64,000 nucleotides of DNA from Coniella vitis (lineage: Eukaryota; Ascomycota; Sordariomycetes; Diaporthales; Schizoparmaceae): contig WUJK01000004.1 in assembly GCA_011317545.1 (NCBI GenBank), forward strand, positions 3,480,501-3,544,500. Reading direction: 5' to 3'. A program made the position numbers and the translations under genes. This document shows positions 33,541 to 44,856 of the stretch, one piece after another (position 1 is the stretch's first letter; the number at the start of each line of letters is the position of its first letter). The notes beneath the pieces were generated by a model that worked only from the letters and a program-made list of their open reading frames with translations, ran no database searches and had not been told where the DNA came from.

Positions 33541-34825
33541 GAGGAAAGAGTTGGACTGCACTTGACTGCACTGCACTGCACTGGGGCTGCCAGGTGGGAG
33601 AGCATCCCTCCTCCCTTTTCTTTGTCTCGCAGCTTGCGGCTCCCGCACTTATTCCACCACCGCCGACCGCCTACAATCCGCACAATCCCACAGTCGGCAA
33701 CCCTCGCCTTTCAGAGCGGCGCCCCCCTCGCCCACGCCCTCGCCCTCAACCTCTGACACCCAGCAACCTCCTGCCCCCTCTGCTACCCTGTCACTGCTCT
33801 CGCATGATTGCGCTGCTTGTCAACAGCCTGCTTACCATTACTTGGCTTTCGCAGGTTCATTGCCCAACCGCTGCTTCGCACAGGCTCCACAACGACGTAT
33901 GTTATCTCTCTTACTGCTTGCCCACTACGCCCTCCTGCCACGGCAAGAAGTAGACCAAGAACACGATCGAGATTGAAACAACAAGAGGCATTGGCGGGTG
34001 CGGCTGTCTGGTTTGCCGTGTCGCGCTGGCCCCGGCGAAGGCCAGCCTAACCTAGGCTTCCCCCTTCCAGTCCACTCAACTCCCGCCCACTCCCGTCCCA
34101 CGCCTTCCCTCGCCGCCCAGCCCCCGTGTCCTTCCCAGAATCCCACGCCAAACGCTGACTGTTCATGACCATCCATCTCCACAGGCAGGAACACTCCTTT
34201 CGTCCTCCACCGCCGGCGCTGTACAGAGCCCGCCATCTCCAACACGCGCTTGGCTGCGCTCTTCCTTCACTCCAGGCCCGCGACTCTGCTTTCTTGACTA
34301 CCCCACCAGCTTGTCTCTTGTCGACTCGATTAGGCTAGCTTGGCTCGCTCCCTGTGACTGTAGCCTCTCGCTCTGATCGCCATCTTTCTTCCTCCATACA
34401 AAGTACGGGCTCTGCGTCTACCGCTGTACGCTTCGACTCTTTTTGCCACGCTCGACCTGCCTGCTTTAGTCTGCTCCGTTTGCAGCTCTTGCTCAACCAC
34501 TTACTCTTGAGCCTACCAGCCATCACTCCACTCTGCGAGCCGTTTTCCTTCTCAAAACCGGTCATTCCGCCAGCGAGTCTGCTTTTGCTAGCCAAGAGTA
34601 GCTTTTCTACGACGTCTTCGAAGAGCAGCCAAGCCGTCTTCCGTCCAGTATCTCTTCCAGGAGCTTCACACCCGACCAACGACTCTATACACAACGAGCA
34701 CAGGTTTCTAGAGTGAGATCTTGAAGACCCGTCGGCCCGTTCGCCCCCAGGTTCTTTGCTACTTCGCCCCTTCGAATACCCGTGTCCTTGTTTGTCTTTG
34801 ACGACAAAACGGCCGCGCTACATTC
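27060..34825. other. 7.8-kb region without recognisable genes
   Basis: I find no protein-coding gene I can support on either strand. Frames up to 219 codons exist but show no domains, no splice logic and random-like composition. It contains an A/GA-rich tract at about 27955-27995, (GTCT)n at 31306-31330, TACTATGTA/TACATAGTA at 29199, 30518, 31879 and 32741, GTAC-rich patches at 31436-31468 and 32640-33110, (GACC)n at 33232-33250 and (CA)n at 33505-33537. The last 1.7 kb is CT-rich and may be a long leader of the Cid1-family gene. A long non-coding RNA or lineage-specific small gene cannot be excluded. Confidence 0.5.
33505..33537. repeat. (CA)n microsatellite
   Basis: About 16 CA units upstream of the Cid1-family gene. 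Confidence 0.92.
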
Positions 34826-35992
34826 ATGGACAGCCGGCCAACCGCCGCTGAAACGAACCACGCATACCAGCCCGTCGCTTCCTGGAGTCGCGCCGGCCTG
34901 AGCCCCTACGGAAACGGTCCCTCGACCCCTCGCACTCCTTGTGCTTCTACGCCCACCTCGGCTGTCTTCGCGGATCCCGTTTCTGCGGGTTCGTACCCTC
35001 CCCCTTTTGACTTGGTCGCTCTGATCTCGCAACGCAAGGCCGAGCTCTTGAATTACAACAAGCTTGTTTCGCCTGGCCGAGGTGGTGGCGGTGGCCTTGC
35101 TATCGGTAGCGGCGGCATTCAACATACGGCGTTCCCGGGCCTCTCCCCGGTTCCAAGCATCCAGACCGCCCCGCGGTCTCGATCTCGATCCTCCTCCAAG
35201 GTGTCTAACAAGGACAGTCACACTTCCAAGCAGTCTCCTGCCACGCAGAGCTGCAATGGGACGAGGACTTCAAAACATAACGAGAGACAAGATCGTGAGG
35301 GCATGACGACGATGGGCAAGGACAAAGATGCCGTGTCCCATGGGAAGGGCAAGGAAACGTCTTCCTCACAACACAAAACACCAGTCAAGGCACACCCGGA
35401 CCTGTCCCATCCTCTCCCCGCCCGTCCAACACAACGTGCCGCTCAGGCTCATCAGCATACCACTGGCAGCTCTGCTCAGTCGAGCTCTGTACCATCGACA
35501 CCACACCAGCGTGCTCGCGATTTTCCCTTCGAGTCTCGCGAGCCCTCGCCGAATGCTATTCAGAACCATTCCCCGCGTTCAGCGTATTCAGAGCCTCATG
35601 GGGGTGCTACTACTTTCGCCGCCCGCCAGGCGCAACAACCGCGAATATGCCCCTACGAGACCGCTTCGGTCAAGTTTCGAAGGCGTATGCCATACAGTCT
35701 GGGAGCTGAATGGTTGGATAAGGTAGACGAAGATAAAATCAAGAGCAAGCTGTCAGCGGATGAGGAACGGCGCCTGTCCACAGATATGCGCGAAATTTAC
35801 GACAGGTTATTACCATCCCCCGAGGTAGAGAAAAATCGAGACAGACTGGTCAAGAAGCTGGAAAAGATCTTCAATGACGAGTGGCCGGGACATGATATCC
35901 GCGTGCATTTGTTTGGCTCTTCAGGCAATCTACTCTGCTCAGACGACTCTGATGGTCCGTTACTGCTCTTTACCCCCTCACCCCTTTTTGTT

Positions 35993-36044
<52 letters not shown>

Positions 36045-39000
36045 CCCTTTCTCTTTGTCCCTCTTCTCCCCGATTTTCAGATTCTTCTCCGCCTCCTGTT
36101 CATTTTCTTGGCTGACACAAACTAGTGGACATTTGTATTACGACGGACTGGAAGGAATTGGAAGGTGTCTGCATAATTGCAGATCTTCTTCATAAGCGTA
36201 TGTGGTCCCCATTGCTGCAAAAGAACCATTTTTTTTGGTCATGTCTTGATTGGCAAACTTTCCAGAAAAAGCTAAAAACTCGTTTGCAAACAGGCGGCAT
36301 GGAAAAGGTGGTGTGCATTTCCAAAGCAAAAGTTCCCATCGTCAAGATATGGGACCCAGAACTCCAACTGGCCTGTGATATGAATGTCAATAATACACTG
36401 GCGCTCGAAAACACGCGAATGGTACGCACCTATGTGGAAATCGACGAACGTGTGCGCCCGCTGGCAATGATAATCAAATACTGGACCAGGAGGAGGGTGG
36501 TGAATGATGCTGGTACGTGGTCATAGTCCCCCTTGGACCAGCCACTTCTCGTATGCTTCGTGAACCGATCCCGTATCCTGTATGCTAACGATGGCTTTCT
36601 ACGCACAGCATTCGGGTATACGCTTAGCTCCTACACCTGGATATGTTTGATCATAGCCTTTCTTCAGCTTCGCGAGCCCCCCGTCTTGCCAGCGCTGCAT
36701 CAATGTCCCCATCTGAAGTTGCCCACTACCAGCGGCCACAAGACCGATTTTGCGGACGATTTGAGCCAACTGAAGGGATTTGGCGACGCAAACAAGAGCA
36801 CCATAGGAGAGCTGCTCTTTCAGTTCTTTAGATTTTATGCCCACGAGTTCGACTACGACAATCTAGCACTTTCGGTGCGCCTCGGCAAGACGATACCAAA
36901 GACTGCCACCAAGTGGAACGTGGGCATGAACAACAGGCTATGCGTTGAGGAGCCCTTCAATCGGGATCGCAATCTCGGTAACACGGCAGACGATTTCTCA
37001 TTTCGAGGCCTTCATCTGGAGCTGCGACGCGCATTTGATTTGGTGGCCGCGGGTAAATTGCATGAATGCTGCGAGCAGTTCGTCTTTCCCAAAGAGGAGC
37101 CTACGGAGCCCAAGGGTTTCATCAAACCCGCCCCGCGTCCTGCCATCATCCGCAGCTCTTCGCAACAGCAGCCTGGCCGAGGTGGGCGAAGCAACGGAGG
37201 ACGAGGCGGCCGGAACCACTTCCGGAACAGCAACAGCAACCGGAGAGCTTCGTCTAGCAATGCCTACGAGAATTCGCAAGCTGGTCCTGCTGCGGCAGCG
37301 GCGGCAGCGGCGCAAGCTGCTATGCCTCATCCGTTATTGATATCCCCTGGTATGCAACCAGCAGACTTGCAGCAATGGACACAGTATGCGCAGCAGTATC
37401 CTTATGCAGACATGCTGGGTAATGTATTCATTGCGCAACCGGACCATAGATGGCAGTGGTTTGCGGCACAGCATCTGCGCCAGCAGGCCGTCCAGCAACA
37501 TGCACAGCACGCTCATCGAATGCAAGCCAGCGCTGGGCAGCCTTCCGAAAGATCTCGAACCAGTTCCTTTGACCAAGCCCCTCCCATGACGGCAATACCG
37601 CGATCTGACTACTACTTATGGCAAAGTCACTTGCAGCCGGCCTTATACGCCCAGCAACAGCAGCAACAGCAACAACAGCAACAGCAACAACAGCAACAGC
37701 AACAGCAGCAGCAGCAGCAGCAACAACATGCTGGGTTTGGAACCTATCCAAGCTCCCCATCTGCCAGCGCGGTCCCTGAGTTTAGGAGAAGTCTACATCG
37801 GTCGTCTGCGGCGAATGAGTCTGGGAGCTCTTCCAGCGGTGGTCCCTTGAGATCTCAGTCTCAACCGGCATCTCGAACATCTGTACCGATCGTGCAGTCC
37901 GCTCGGGCTGCCCAAGGGGGTGTAGGGAATGTTGCGCAGCCCAATCTCTCCCCTTTTCCAGCCTTTTCCCAGCCAGCGGATAAGACAGAATCAGAGGCCG
38001 ATGCAAGTTCGAGTCGGACGTTACCAGATTCGCCGCCCGAAGAAGACAGCGCTGGCTATCTCGGTTATTTTGTAGCCGATCCTTCGGTGTCGTCGCAAAA
38101 GCCCGTGCTTGGATTCGCCACCCTCAGTGATGCTGGGCTAAGCCGTGCAAGTCGCCGTAGGTTATCGACTGAGGGCCCCCGCTCTGTCCTGGACAGGCGC
38201 TTGCAAAGGACCTCACGGTCGCCTTCGCCGCTTGGTCATGGAAGAACCTTTTCCAATGGCGCAAACTCGGCGCCGTTGACATCAGTTCCCTTTTCACATA
38301 ATGCGAATCGGCCTGCAAAGGAAGGGTTGCCGCTTGTCGTCAATGGGTCAACATTGCCGCCGCCTGCTGCTTCATACGCACATGGTACTTGGGCGTCGTC
38401 GACTGCGAGCGACACTGCCTTTGATAACCCGCTCCATATCAGTCAGGGCCACACCAATGGTGGCTCTCTGGCGGTGGATGCGGCCCATAGCGCTCGTTTG
38501 GGAGGACCAGATCGACCGCTCGTAGTGAACGGATCGGCGGTCCAGTCGCCAGTCTTGTCTTCAACAAATGCCAACATCACATCACTGGGCCAGCGGGTTG
38601 GGTCCGACCCACACACCGCCAGCAACGGATCATCAGCGTCAGGTTTCACAGATGTGTTGCCAAATAAGACGCTGCCTTCTGAATTTAAATGGCAGCAGGG
38701 CCACCTCGCCATGGTGCCGCCGGATGTTGCAGCCCTCGACCTATCTATTACCCCTTTGATGTTCACCGAATCGCAGCACCTCTCACCAGTATATGAGACA
38801 CGAACTCCATCTCCAAAATTGTGTCGTGGAGATAGCATATTACCAGCTCACAATGTATTGCGGGTGGAAAACGGCAAGCAGGACTATGGAGCTAAATCGT
38901 CTTACAAGTCGGGCGAGTCGAATGGTGGAGTCAATGATAGCCACGAGGGTAGTTCGAGTCGAAGCCTGCGGCCCAATGGTCAAGCCACGCATGAAAATGG

Positions 39001-39157
39001 TACTGCGCGCTCGCATCGGGGCGATTCGGACCACGGGAGCGGTTGGCAAAAGGCAAAGACACGCAAGAAGCAGCACGCAGACGCGCGTAACGTAGGAAAG
39101 CTGTCTCAGCAAAGCGAACAGCCACCCAAGGACGAATCGGAGCGCAAAGGGGGTTAG
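34826..39157 (+). CDS. Cid1-family poly(A)/poly(U) nucleotidyltransferase
   Basis: Four exons: 34826-35954, 36126-36197, 36294-36512 and 36609-39157 (1322 residues). Introns: GTCCGT...TAG (171 nt, with a 37-T run), GTATGT...CAG (96 nt) and GTACGT...CAG (96 nt, CTAAC branch). Residues 1-300 are disordered, Ser/Pro/Gln-rich. The polymerase-beta fold follows: helix-turn motif GSSGN (364-368), catalytic Asp376 and Asp378 (SDVDICITTDW, formed across intron 1), and third Asp429 (LQLACDMNVNNTLALENTRM). The PAP/25A-associated domain is SSYTWICLIIAFLQ then FFRFYAHEFDYDN and ending near GKLHECCEQFVF. The C-terminal ~600 residues are disordered, with an RGG-like patch (GRGGRSNGGRGGR), a poly-Ala run, 25 consecutive Gln (37652-37726) and a basic end (KAKTRKKQ). 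Family members add A or U to RNA 3' ends. The exact nucleotide preference cannot be read from the sequence. Confidence 0.93.
36008..36044. repeat. 37-base T homopolymer within intron 1 of the Cid1-family gene
   Basis: Uninterrupted T from 36008 to 36044, preceded by a shorter T-run. It forms an extreme polypyrimidine tract between donor and branch site. Confidence 0.9.
37652..37726 (+). repeat. CAG/CAA repeat encoding polyglutamine
   Basis: 25 consecutive Gln codons, a mix of CAG and CAA ending in a purer CAG run, in the C-terminal disordered part of the Cid1-family protein. It is likely length-polymorphic. Confidence 0.95.
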
Positions 39158-40645
39158 TCAGGACATGTTTAGGCACAGCTCGAAAAAAAAAAAAAAAACG
39201 AGACCAGCGAATAAAAGTTAGCGATACCAATCGATCGATCGGCTTAATGGTGATAGACGGTCGGTCTAGGCCCTCTTTGTCGAATCTCAATCGCCTCACG
39301 TGTAAGGCACGACTGTCTCGGCTTTTGGATAAGTATATGACGCTCTCGAGCCTCGCAGACCTTGCGTCTAGTGGATGGATGTGTGGCTGGAAGCGTCGCC
39401 TTAGATTGGAGAGTCATGTTTAGGATCTCGTTGCCTAACTTTTACTGCGGGTGCCATCTATCGAGGCTTGAGTCGATATCTTGAGGTATGGAATGTACGA
39501 TCTGCATGGCTTTGCACCAATGCAAGCAGCGACAGTCATGGCAATGGTTAGAGACAAGCTCTACCTCACGAAACGAGTCATACTCTTCACTCAAGGAGAG
39601 AAGGGGAAACAAAACAAGGAAGGAAAAGCCAAGAGGACTTGGCATCATTTGACTGCAATCTTGAGACTCGAATGAAGAGCGTTTATGTGTAATGAGGGCT
39701 GCATGTTGAGGGGATCGACTGCATTTGCTTTTTTTGTTGGTCTGTCTGTTTGGTCAAATGACAATATGGCTTTGGTGTGAAATATGGGTGTCTTGTGTGC
39801 ACCATTCGCTGCCTCTGCGATTCTTGTGCCGTTTCCCCCCCAGTCCGATGTCTTTATTCCCTCTTCTCACCAAAGAAGAAAAAGACACCAGGGGGCGTTT
39901 TTTTTTTTCCTTCTTTCTCATTTGACCTCTTCATTTCTTGTTTGGGTCTTTCTTTCTTCTTTTCTCAACTAGCATGTTCAAGGCTTATCACGAGGTTATG
40001 GGCTCGATTCTTTCTTTTCTTTTTGTGCTTTATAGAAGGTTTATACAGTTTTCGAGCACAGCATATACCATGGTACGCAAGCAGAAAGAGGGAACAGAGA
40101 AAGGAAAAAGCATCAAAGATTGAGCGTGTGGGAAACCGGACCAAAAGCGGGAAATGGAATGACGGTTATTATGGTGATGCAGAGAGGAGGATATGGAAGA
40201 CACGAAATAAAAGAGGCAAAGCACGGCAGAGAGCAGAGCAGAACAGAGCAGAAGAGAACAGAGGAAAGACATTGATCGGTTTCGAGTTTTGGGATTTGTC
40301 CTGGTTATTGTTGGTCTTGATTTTTCTTTTGACTTTTCTCTTTTCTCTTTTCTCCTTTCTCTCTCTTCAAAAAGAAGCACGGAACGACGAGGCACGGCAC
40401 AGCACAGCACGGCACGGCACGGCACGGTATGGTACGGTATAAGCACCACAGTGGCATTTCTGTTCATTGATTGCTATTGATTTTCTTTAACAGCCCTTAT
40501 GGACCTATGTGTATTTGATAAGTAGCACATCACATCACATCACAGCGCAAGCAAGCAAGCAAGCAAGCAAGCACAGACAGCGAATAAAAGGATAAGCAGA
40601 AAAATCAAGCGATGGAAAGCGGGGGGACACAATGATGCATTTTCT

Positions 40646-40680
<35 letters not shown>

Positions 40681-41373
40681 ATCATCCTTTTGGGGGGGCG
40701 TTGGGGGGGGAATTAAGTAGATAGAGAGACGTAGGCAATTAAAAGATACAAAAAAAGTAAATGAATAGAAAAAAAAGTATAAAAGCGATTGGAAATTCAA
40801 GGGAGACGGATGAAGTGGTTTGCTTTTTTTTTTTTTACTGTTACGTGATAGTGGTGATGGTTTGATGGTTTGATGTGTGAGCGAGTGAGTGAGCGGGTAA
40901 TGTTTCAAAGTAAGAATAAGATATTGTTGATCGTAACCCTTAAAGATTAGATGGCTGGCATAATGTATTCTGCAAGAGAAGACTGGATTCCCTGTAATAC
41001 ACGCAGACAAGAGGCATAGCGTAGACACTATGTCCTGGTTGACGGATAGAGAGGTTGATAAAATGGGTTATGCTAGTATCATGATACTGGTCACAAGAAT
41101 CTCTTTCTTTCTTCCTTTCTGTCTTTCTTTTTCCTCCTTGCATCGCAGTGTTCAGTAATTACAGTCTGAATGCAACTGCAACATCAGCTTCTGGATCAAG
41201 ACAGGCACAACTTGATCATTGAAAACAAATTGAACATAACGCTAGTACCGAGTGCTACTTGTTAACTTGAAAAAAGGAAAAAGAAAAAACATTAGGTATC
41301 TTGATCTACTGGTCTTGGTGCACCATAAGAAAGAACTCTTGCACCCATCTACGCCCCCTCCTCCTTTGTTCCC
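39158..41373. other. intergenic between convergent genes
   Basis: No gene seen. There is an A16 run just after the Cid1-family stop. Further simple repeats are GCACG/GCACA units at about 40396-40430, (CAAG)n at 40547-40571 and (GTT)n at 40648-40679. The sequence is largely T-rich or A-rich and unlike coding DNA. Confidence 0.6.
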
Positions 41374-42676
41374 TCACAAAGCCCAGTAGATATCAATCTT
41401 GACGGATTCCACGTGGTTGGCCCATCCGCCAAACCGAGACTTGGCCCAGACTGTCACCACGTCGCCGAGTTTGAGCCCTCGCACAAATTTGCCGTCGCCA
41501 GTCTGCTGGCCGCGACCGATGTTATTGAGCTCTTCGGCCGTGAGCGGGTTCGACGCATCGTCGTCCCACGACCAGACGACGCGGTGCGTGGTCGACTCCC
41601 TCTGGGCGGTCTTGTTGCGCTGAATTGTATAGTCGGGCCGGGGGTGCAAGGGGTGGTGGAACGCATTGCCTCCGGCCTCCAGCTCTGGTTGGACGGGGCG
41701 GAGGGAGTAGGCTGGTAGATATGGGCTGGGGAGGTTGTCGACTCCTGTGGACTGAGAAGAGACCACGGAGACATCGTCGTCAAAGTTGGGGGAGGCCTCC
41801 GCATCGCTGGATTCACAAGTGGCGGTGGCGATGGCTTCCGCTGCCGCTGCATCCCGTTCCCTCGAGTCCTCAGGGCGGGTGGCATTCTTGTCGAAGCGCT
41901 CGAGACCGGCTTCGAACCAGGTCCAGGACCCATCGTACGGCTTTCCACGTTGCGGTGTCCCGCCCCAGCCTTGGTCGTGGCTGGTGATGGTAAAAACGAT
42001 TTTCCGGCAGGGGTGTTCGATTGTGTTGGTAGGGTTACCAATCCACGTTTGGAATTGAGAGAGGGGAACCTCGGCGTCGTCGTCGGAGAAGGGCTCTGGC
42101 CTGGTGCCTGTCAGACTGTAAAGGGCGTCATTGTAGTGGACTCTGCGAATCAGACCCAGTGGTCGGGAACGTAGCTGTGTGACAGAGTCAGCGGAACAAA
42201 AGAGAAAAAAAGCAGAAGAAAGAAAAGAAGCGCAAGGGGAGGGAAGAGAGCTGATTTTCGCGAGAACTTGCCAGAAATGCATTTTCCGTTTGCCGACCCG
42301 ACCGCACCACGAAGCGGGCGCCAAAGGCGGCAGTCGATACGGTTGTGTGAGGCCAGTATTCAGCCGCGTCGATGATGGAGAGAATGACCTCGAGAGGAAG
42401 CTGGAGGCCTTGCAGCAGCATGGCTTTGACCACTACGACGTCCATGGCTGTGGGCTCGTAGCTCGAGGGCTGGTTTGGCGAGGATGCGCCATCAGAGGCT
42501 TTCAACGAGGTCGTGGACCCCGGCGCGGACTCTTGTTGGGAGGTTGAGCCATCTGAGGCCGCCGAGGCTGGGGACGAGCCGGCGCCAAAGATGCTGCTGG
42601 CCAGGGACTGGAGATAGGGTAAGAAGGAGGACATGGTGGCCCATAAGTAGAGCAAAAAGGTCGCGAGGAGGCTCAT
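41374..42676 (-). CDS. unknown fungal protein with F-box-like segment and hydrophobic N-terminus
   Basis: Two exons: 42676-42272 (135 codons) and 42174-41374 (266 codons plus stop), 401 residues. The 97-nt intron is non-canonical GC-AG: the exon ends CTG, the intron starts GCAAGT, has a CTGAC branch and ends CACACAG, and the junction is phase 0. The N-terminus is hydrophobic (LLATFLLYLWA). A second ATG at 42634 has a much better context (CCACC) and would shorten this segment. Residues 91-110 (LQLPLEVILSIIDAAEYWPH) resemble an F-box core. Exon 2 begins LRSRPLGLIRRV and contains KIVFTITSHDQGWGG. The extreme C-terminus GDVVTVWAKSRFGGWANHV resembles a segment I associate with uncharacterised ascomycete proteins. 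No enzymatic motif is seen. Function unknown. Confidence 0.8.
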
Positions 42677-43305
42677 GCGCGAGGATTGTGAATCTGGTTC
42701 TTGTGGTTGTTATCGGTACGCAAATGATTATGCTGCGAAGGTTGACAGGGCACGTCGATGGTCCAACGAAGGAGGAACAAAGCACACGGAAAGAACAGAG
42801 ATCACGGCGATAAAGTACAGGGCCTGAGCGGTAGCGACAGGACACTCAATGATTGTCGTGAGACCAACGCGATGAATTTACTTTCACTGCTGGCAACTGC
42901 CACTTGTTTGGAAGGGCGGATTGGTTAGTGACTCCAAGGATTCCAAGTCGCCTCTCATGCTTGCTGGCAGTGAAACTTGCAGGGGCTGTTATAGGCCACT
43001 CCCTCCCTCCTTCCCAACTGATACCCCTCGCCGTCGTGCGCAGAGCGGGGCTACGTCATCCCTTTATCGCTTATCTATGAGGCGCGCCGGGGCGTGTAGT
43101 TAGCGACGCTGGGTGCGATGGCGGAGGAAAAAGATTACTAAAACACCATCGCACCTTGTCGCGGATGACTATCACGCACCTTTGGCTTGTCACACCACTT
43201 TTGCCTTTTGTTTCTACTGTCCTTTCCTCTCGTTCATGCGCCTCTTCTGCTTTTCTCCTCCCATCCATACACTCTCCCATTTCGGCGACCGTCTGTGGCA
43301 ACAAC
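42677..43305. promoter_or_regulatory. shared divergent promoter region
   Basis: 629 bp separate the two divergent start codons. No clear TATA box is visible. A CT-rich stretch precedes the acetyltransferase start. An upstream in-frame ATG at 43165 would extend the acetyltransferase by 47 residues but has poor context and no targeting character. Confidence 0.5.
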
Positions 43306-44856
43306 ATGAGTGCTCACAGGCCCCTCACGCGGGCTCTGCGCCAGGCCAATGCGCGCCTTGCCTTCGCTGCCCCTCGGCGCACAGCACCACCAGCTTCCGG
43401 CTCCTCGATAGCCAGCCGGACAACGATGGCTTCGTCACAACGGTGCCTGCACTCGACTCCCTCCTGCCGCAGCTCCGCCTCCAACCCTGCCATGTCCTTC
43501 CCGTGCCTTGATGCTGTCGAAACCACCTCAGCGACCCTCCAGGCCCGCTCCTCCACGTCGGGCCCCGAGCCTTCCTACACAGCCGGGGCCACGCTTAAGT
43601 ACCACTGCGACGAGCCCATCCTGCTCGACTGGGGCGGCACCCTGCGCGAGTTCGACATTGCCTACGAGACCTGGGGCACGCCCAACGCCGACCGCTCCAA
43701 CGTCATTCTCCTTCACACCGGCCTGTCTGCCTCCTCCCACGCCCACTCGACCGACCTCAATCCCCAGCCAGGCTGGTGGGAAAAGTTCATAGGCCCAGAC
43801 TGCGCGCTCGACACCAACAAGTACTATATAATATGCACAAACGTTCTAGGCGGTTGTTATGGCTCGACTGGCCCCAGCAGCATCGATCCGGCCGACGGCC
43901 AAAACTACGCAACCCGCTTCCCTATCCTGACGATTGACGACATGGTCCGCGCCCAGTTCAGACTGCTGGACCACCTCCAGGTGGACAAGCTGTACGCAAG
44001 CGTTGGCTCGAGCATGGGTGGCATGCTGTCCCTCGCCGCTGCGGCCATGTTCCCGGAGCGCGTGGGTCGGATCGTCTCCATTAGCGGGTGCGCCCGCAGC
44101 CACCCCTACAGCATTGCCATGCGCCACACACAAAGACAAGTCCTGATGATGGACCCCAACTGGAACAGAGGCTTCTACTACGGCAAGATCCCGCCCCACC
44201 ACGGCATGAAGCTTGCTCGCGAGATTGCTACCGTCACCTACCGCTCCGGCCCGGAATGGGAGCAGCGCTTTGGAAGGAGGCGGGCCGACCCAAGCAAGCC
44301 CCCTGCTCTGTGCCCCGACTTCCTCATCGAAACCTACCTGGACCACGCCGGTGCCAAGTTCAACCTCACCTACGACGCAAACAGCCTCCTCTACGTCAGC
44401 AAGGCCATGGACCTGTTTGATCTCGGCGGCGAGAATAGGGCCCGCACCGCCGCTCGCCGCGCGGTCCGCGAAAAGGAGCTTTCCGCAGATACCGCGTCCG
44501 GTTTCGACGCCAGCTGCAGCCTCACGCTGCCCGACAAGGCATACGAGGAGCAGCCTGGCTCGAGCTCCAGCGAGGCCGAGGTGGATCCGCGGGAAGCCGT
44601 GAGCGCAAAGCCGCCCGCCGATCTGGTAGCCGGCCTAGCGTCGCTGCGCGACCACCCGACGCTCGTCATGGGCGTGGCCAGCGACATCCTGTTCCCTGCT
44701 TGGCAGCAGCGCGAGATTGCCGAGACGCTGCGGTATGCGGGCAATAGAAAGGTCACCCATGTTGAGCTGAGCGAGGAGCAGAGTCTGTTTGGCCACGACA
44801 CGTTTTTGCTGGATTTGCAAAACATCGGAGGAAACATTAAGAGTTTTCTTGGGTAA
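43306..44856 (+). CDS. cysA: mitochondrial-type serine (or homoserine) O-acetyltransferase
   Basis: Intronless, 516 residues from the ATG at 43306. That start gives an Arg/Ser/Ala-rich, acid-poor N-terminus (RPLTRALRQANARLAFAAPRR) typical of a mitochondrial presequence. The body is the alpha/beta-hydrolase acetyltransferase fold: FDIAYETWGT, LLHTGLSASSHA, CTNVLGGCYGSTGPSS, nucleophile Ser236 in VGSSMGGM, then ISGCARSHPYSIAMRHTQRQ. Asp460 (GVASDILFP) and His497 (LFGHDTFLL) complete the triad. The wording of these motifs fits fungal CysA-type serine O-acetyltransferases, which make O-acetylserine for cysteine synthesis and derive from the homoserine O-acetyltransferase family, better than Met2. 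The substrate choice is inferred. A Ser/Glu-rich insert (about residues 423-434) precedes the catalytic Asp. Confidence 0.9.
   Translation: MSAHRPLTRALRQANARLAFAAPRRTAPPASGSSIASRTTMASSQRCLHSTPSCRSSASNPAMSFPCLDAVETTSATLQARSSTSGPEPSYTAGATLKYHCDEPILLDWGGTLREFDIAYETWGTPNADRSNVILLHTGLSASSHAHSTDLNPQPGWWEKFIGPDCALDTNKYYIICTNVLGGCYGSTGPSSIDPADGQNYATRFPILTIDDMVRAQFRLLDHLQVDKLYASVGSSMGGMLSLAAAAMFPERVGRIVSISGCARSHPYSIAMRHTQRQVLMMDPNWNRGFYYGKIPPHHGMKLAREIATVTYRSGPEWEQRFGRRRADPSKPPALCPDFLIETYLDHAGAKFNLTYDANSLLYVSKAMDLFDLGGENRARTAARRAVREKELSADTASGFDASCSLTLPDKAYEEQPGSSSSEAEVDPREAVSAKPPADLVAGLASLRDHPTLVMGVASDILFPAWQQREIAETLRYAGNRKVTHVELSEEQSLFGHDTFLLDLQNIGGNIKSFLG

Noticed and set aside
36198..36293. Reading through intron 2 of the Cid1-family gene as coding
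   Set aside because: It is frame-neutral and stop-free, but the added 32 residues would interrupt the conserved HK-R-GMEKVVCIS region, and GTATGT and CAG splice sites are present.
43165..43305. Upstream in-frame ATG of the acetyltransferase
   Set aside because: Poor context and a hydrophobic, non-targeting N-terminus. The ATG at 43306 gives a good mitochondrial presequence.
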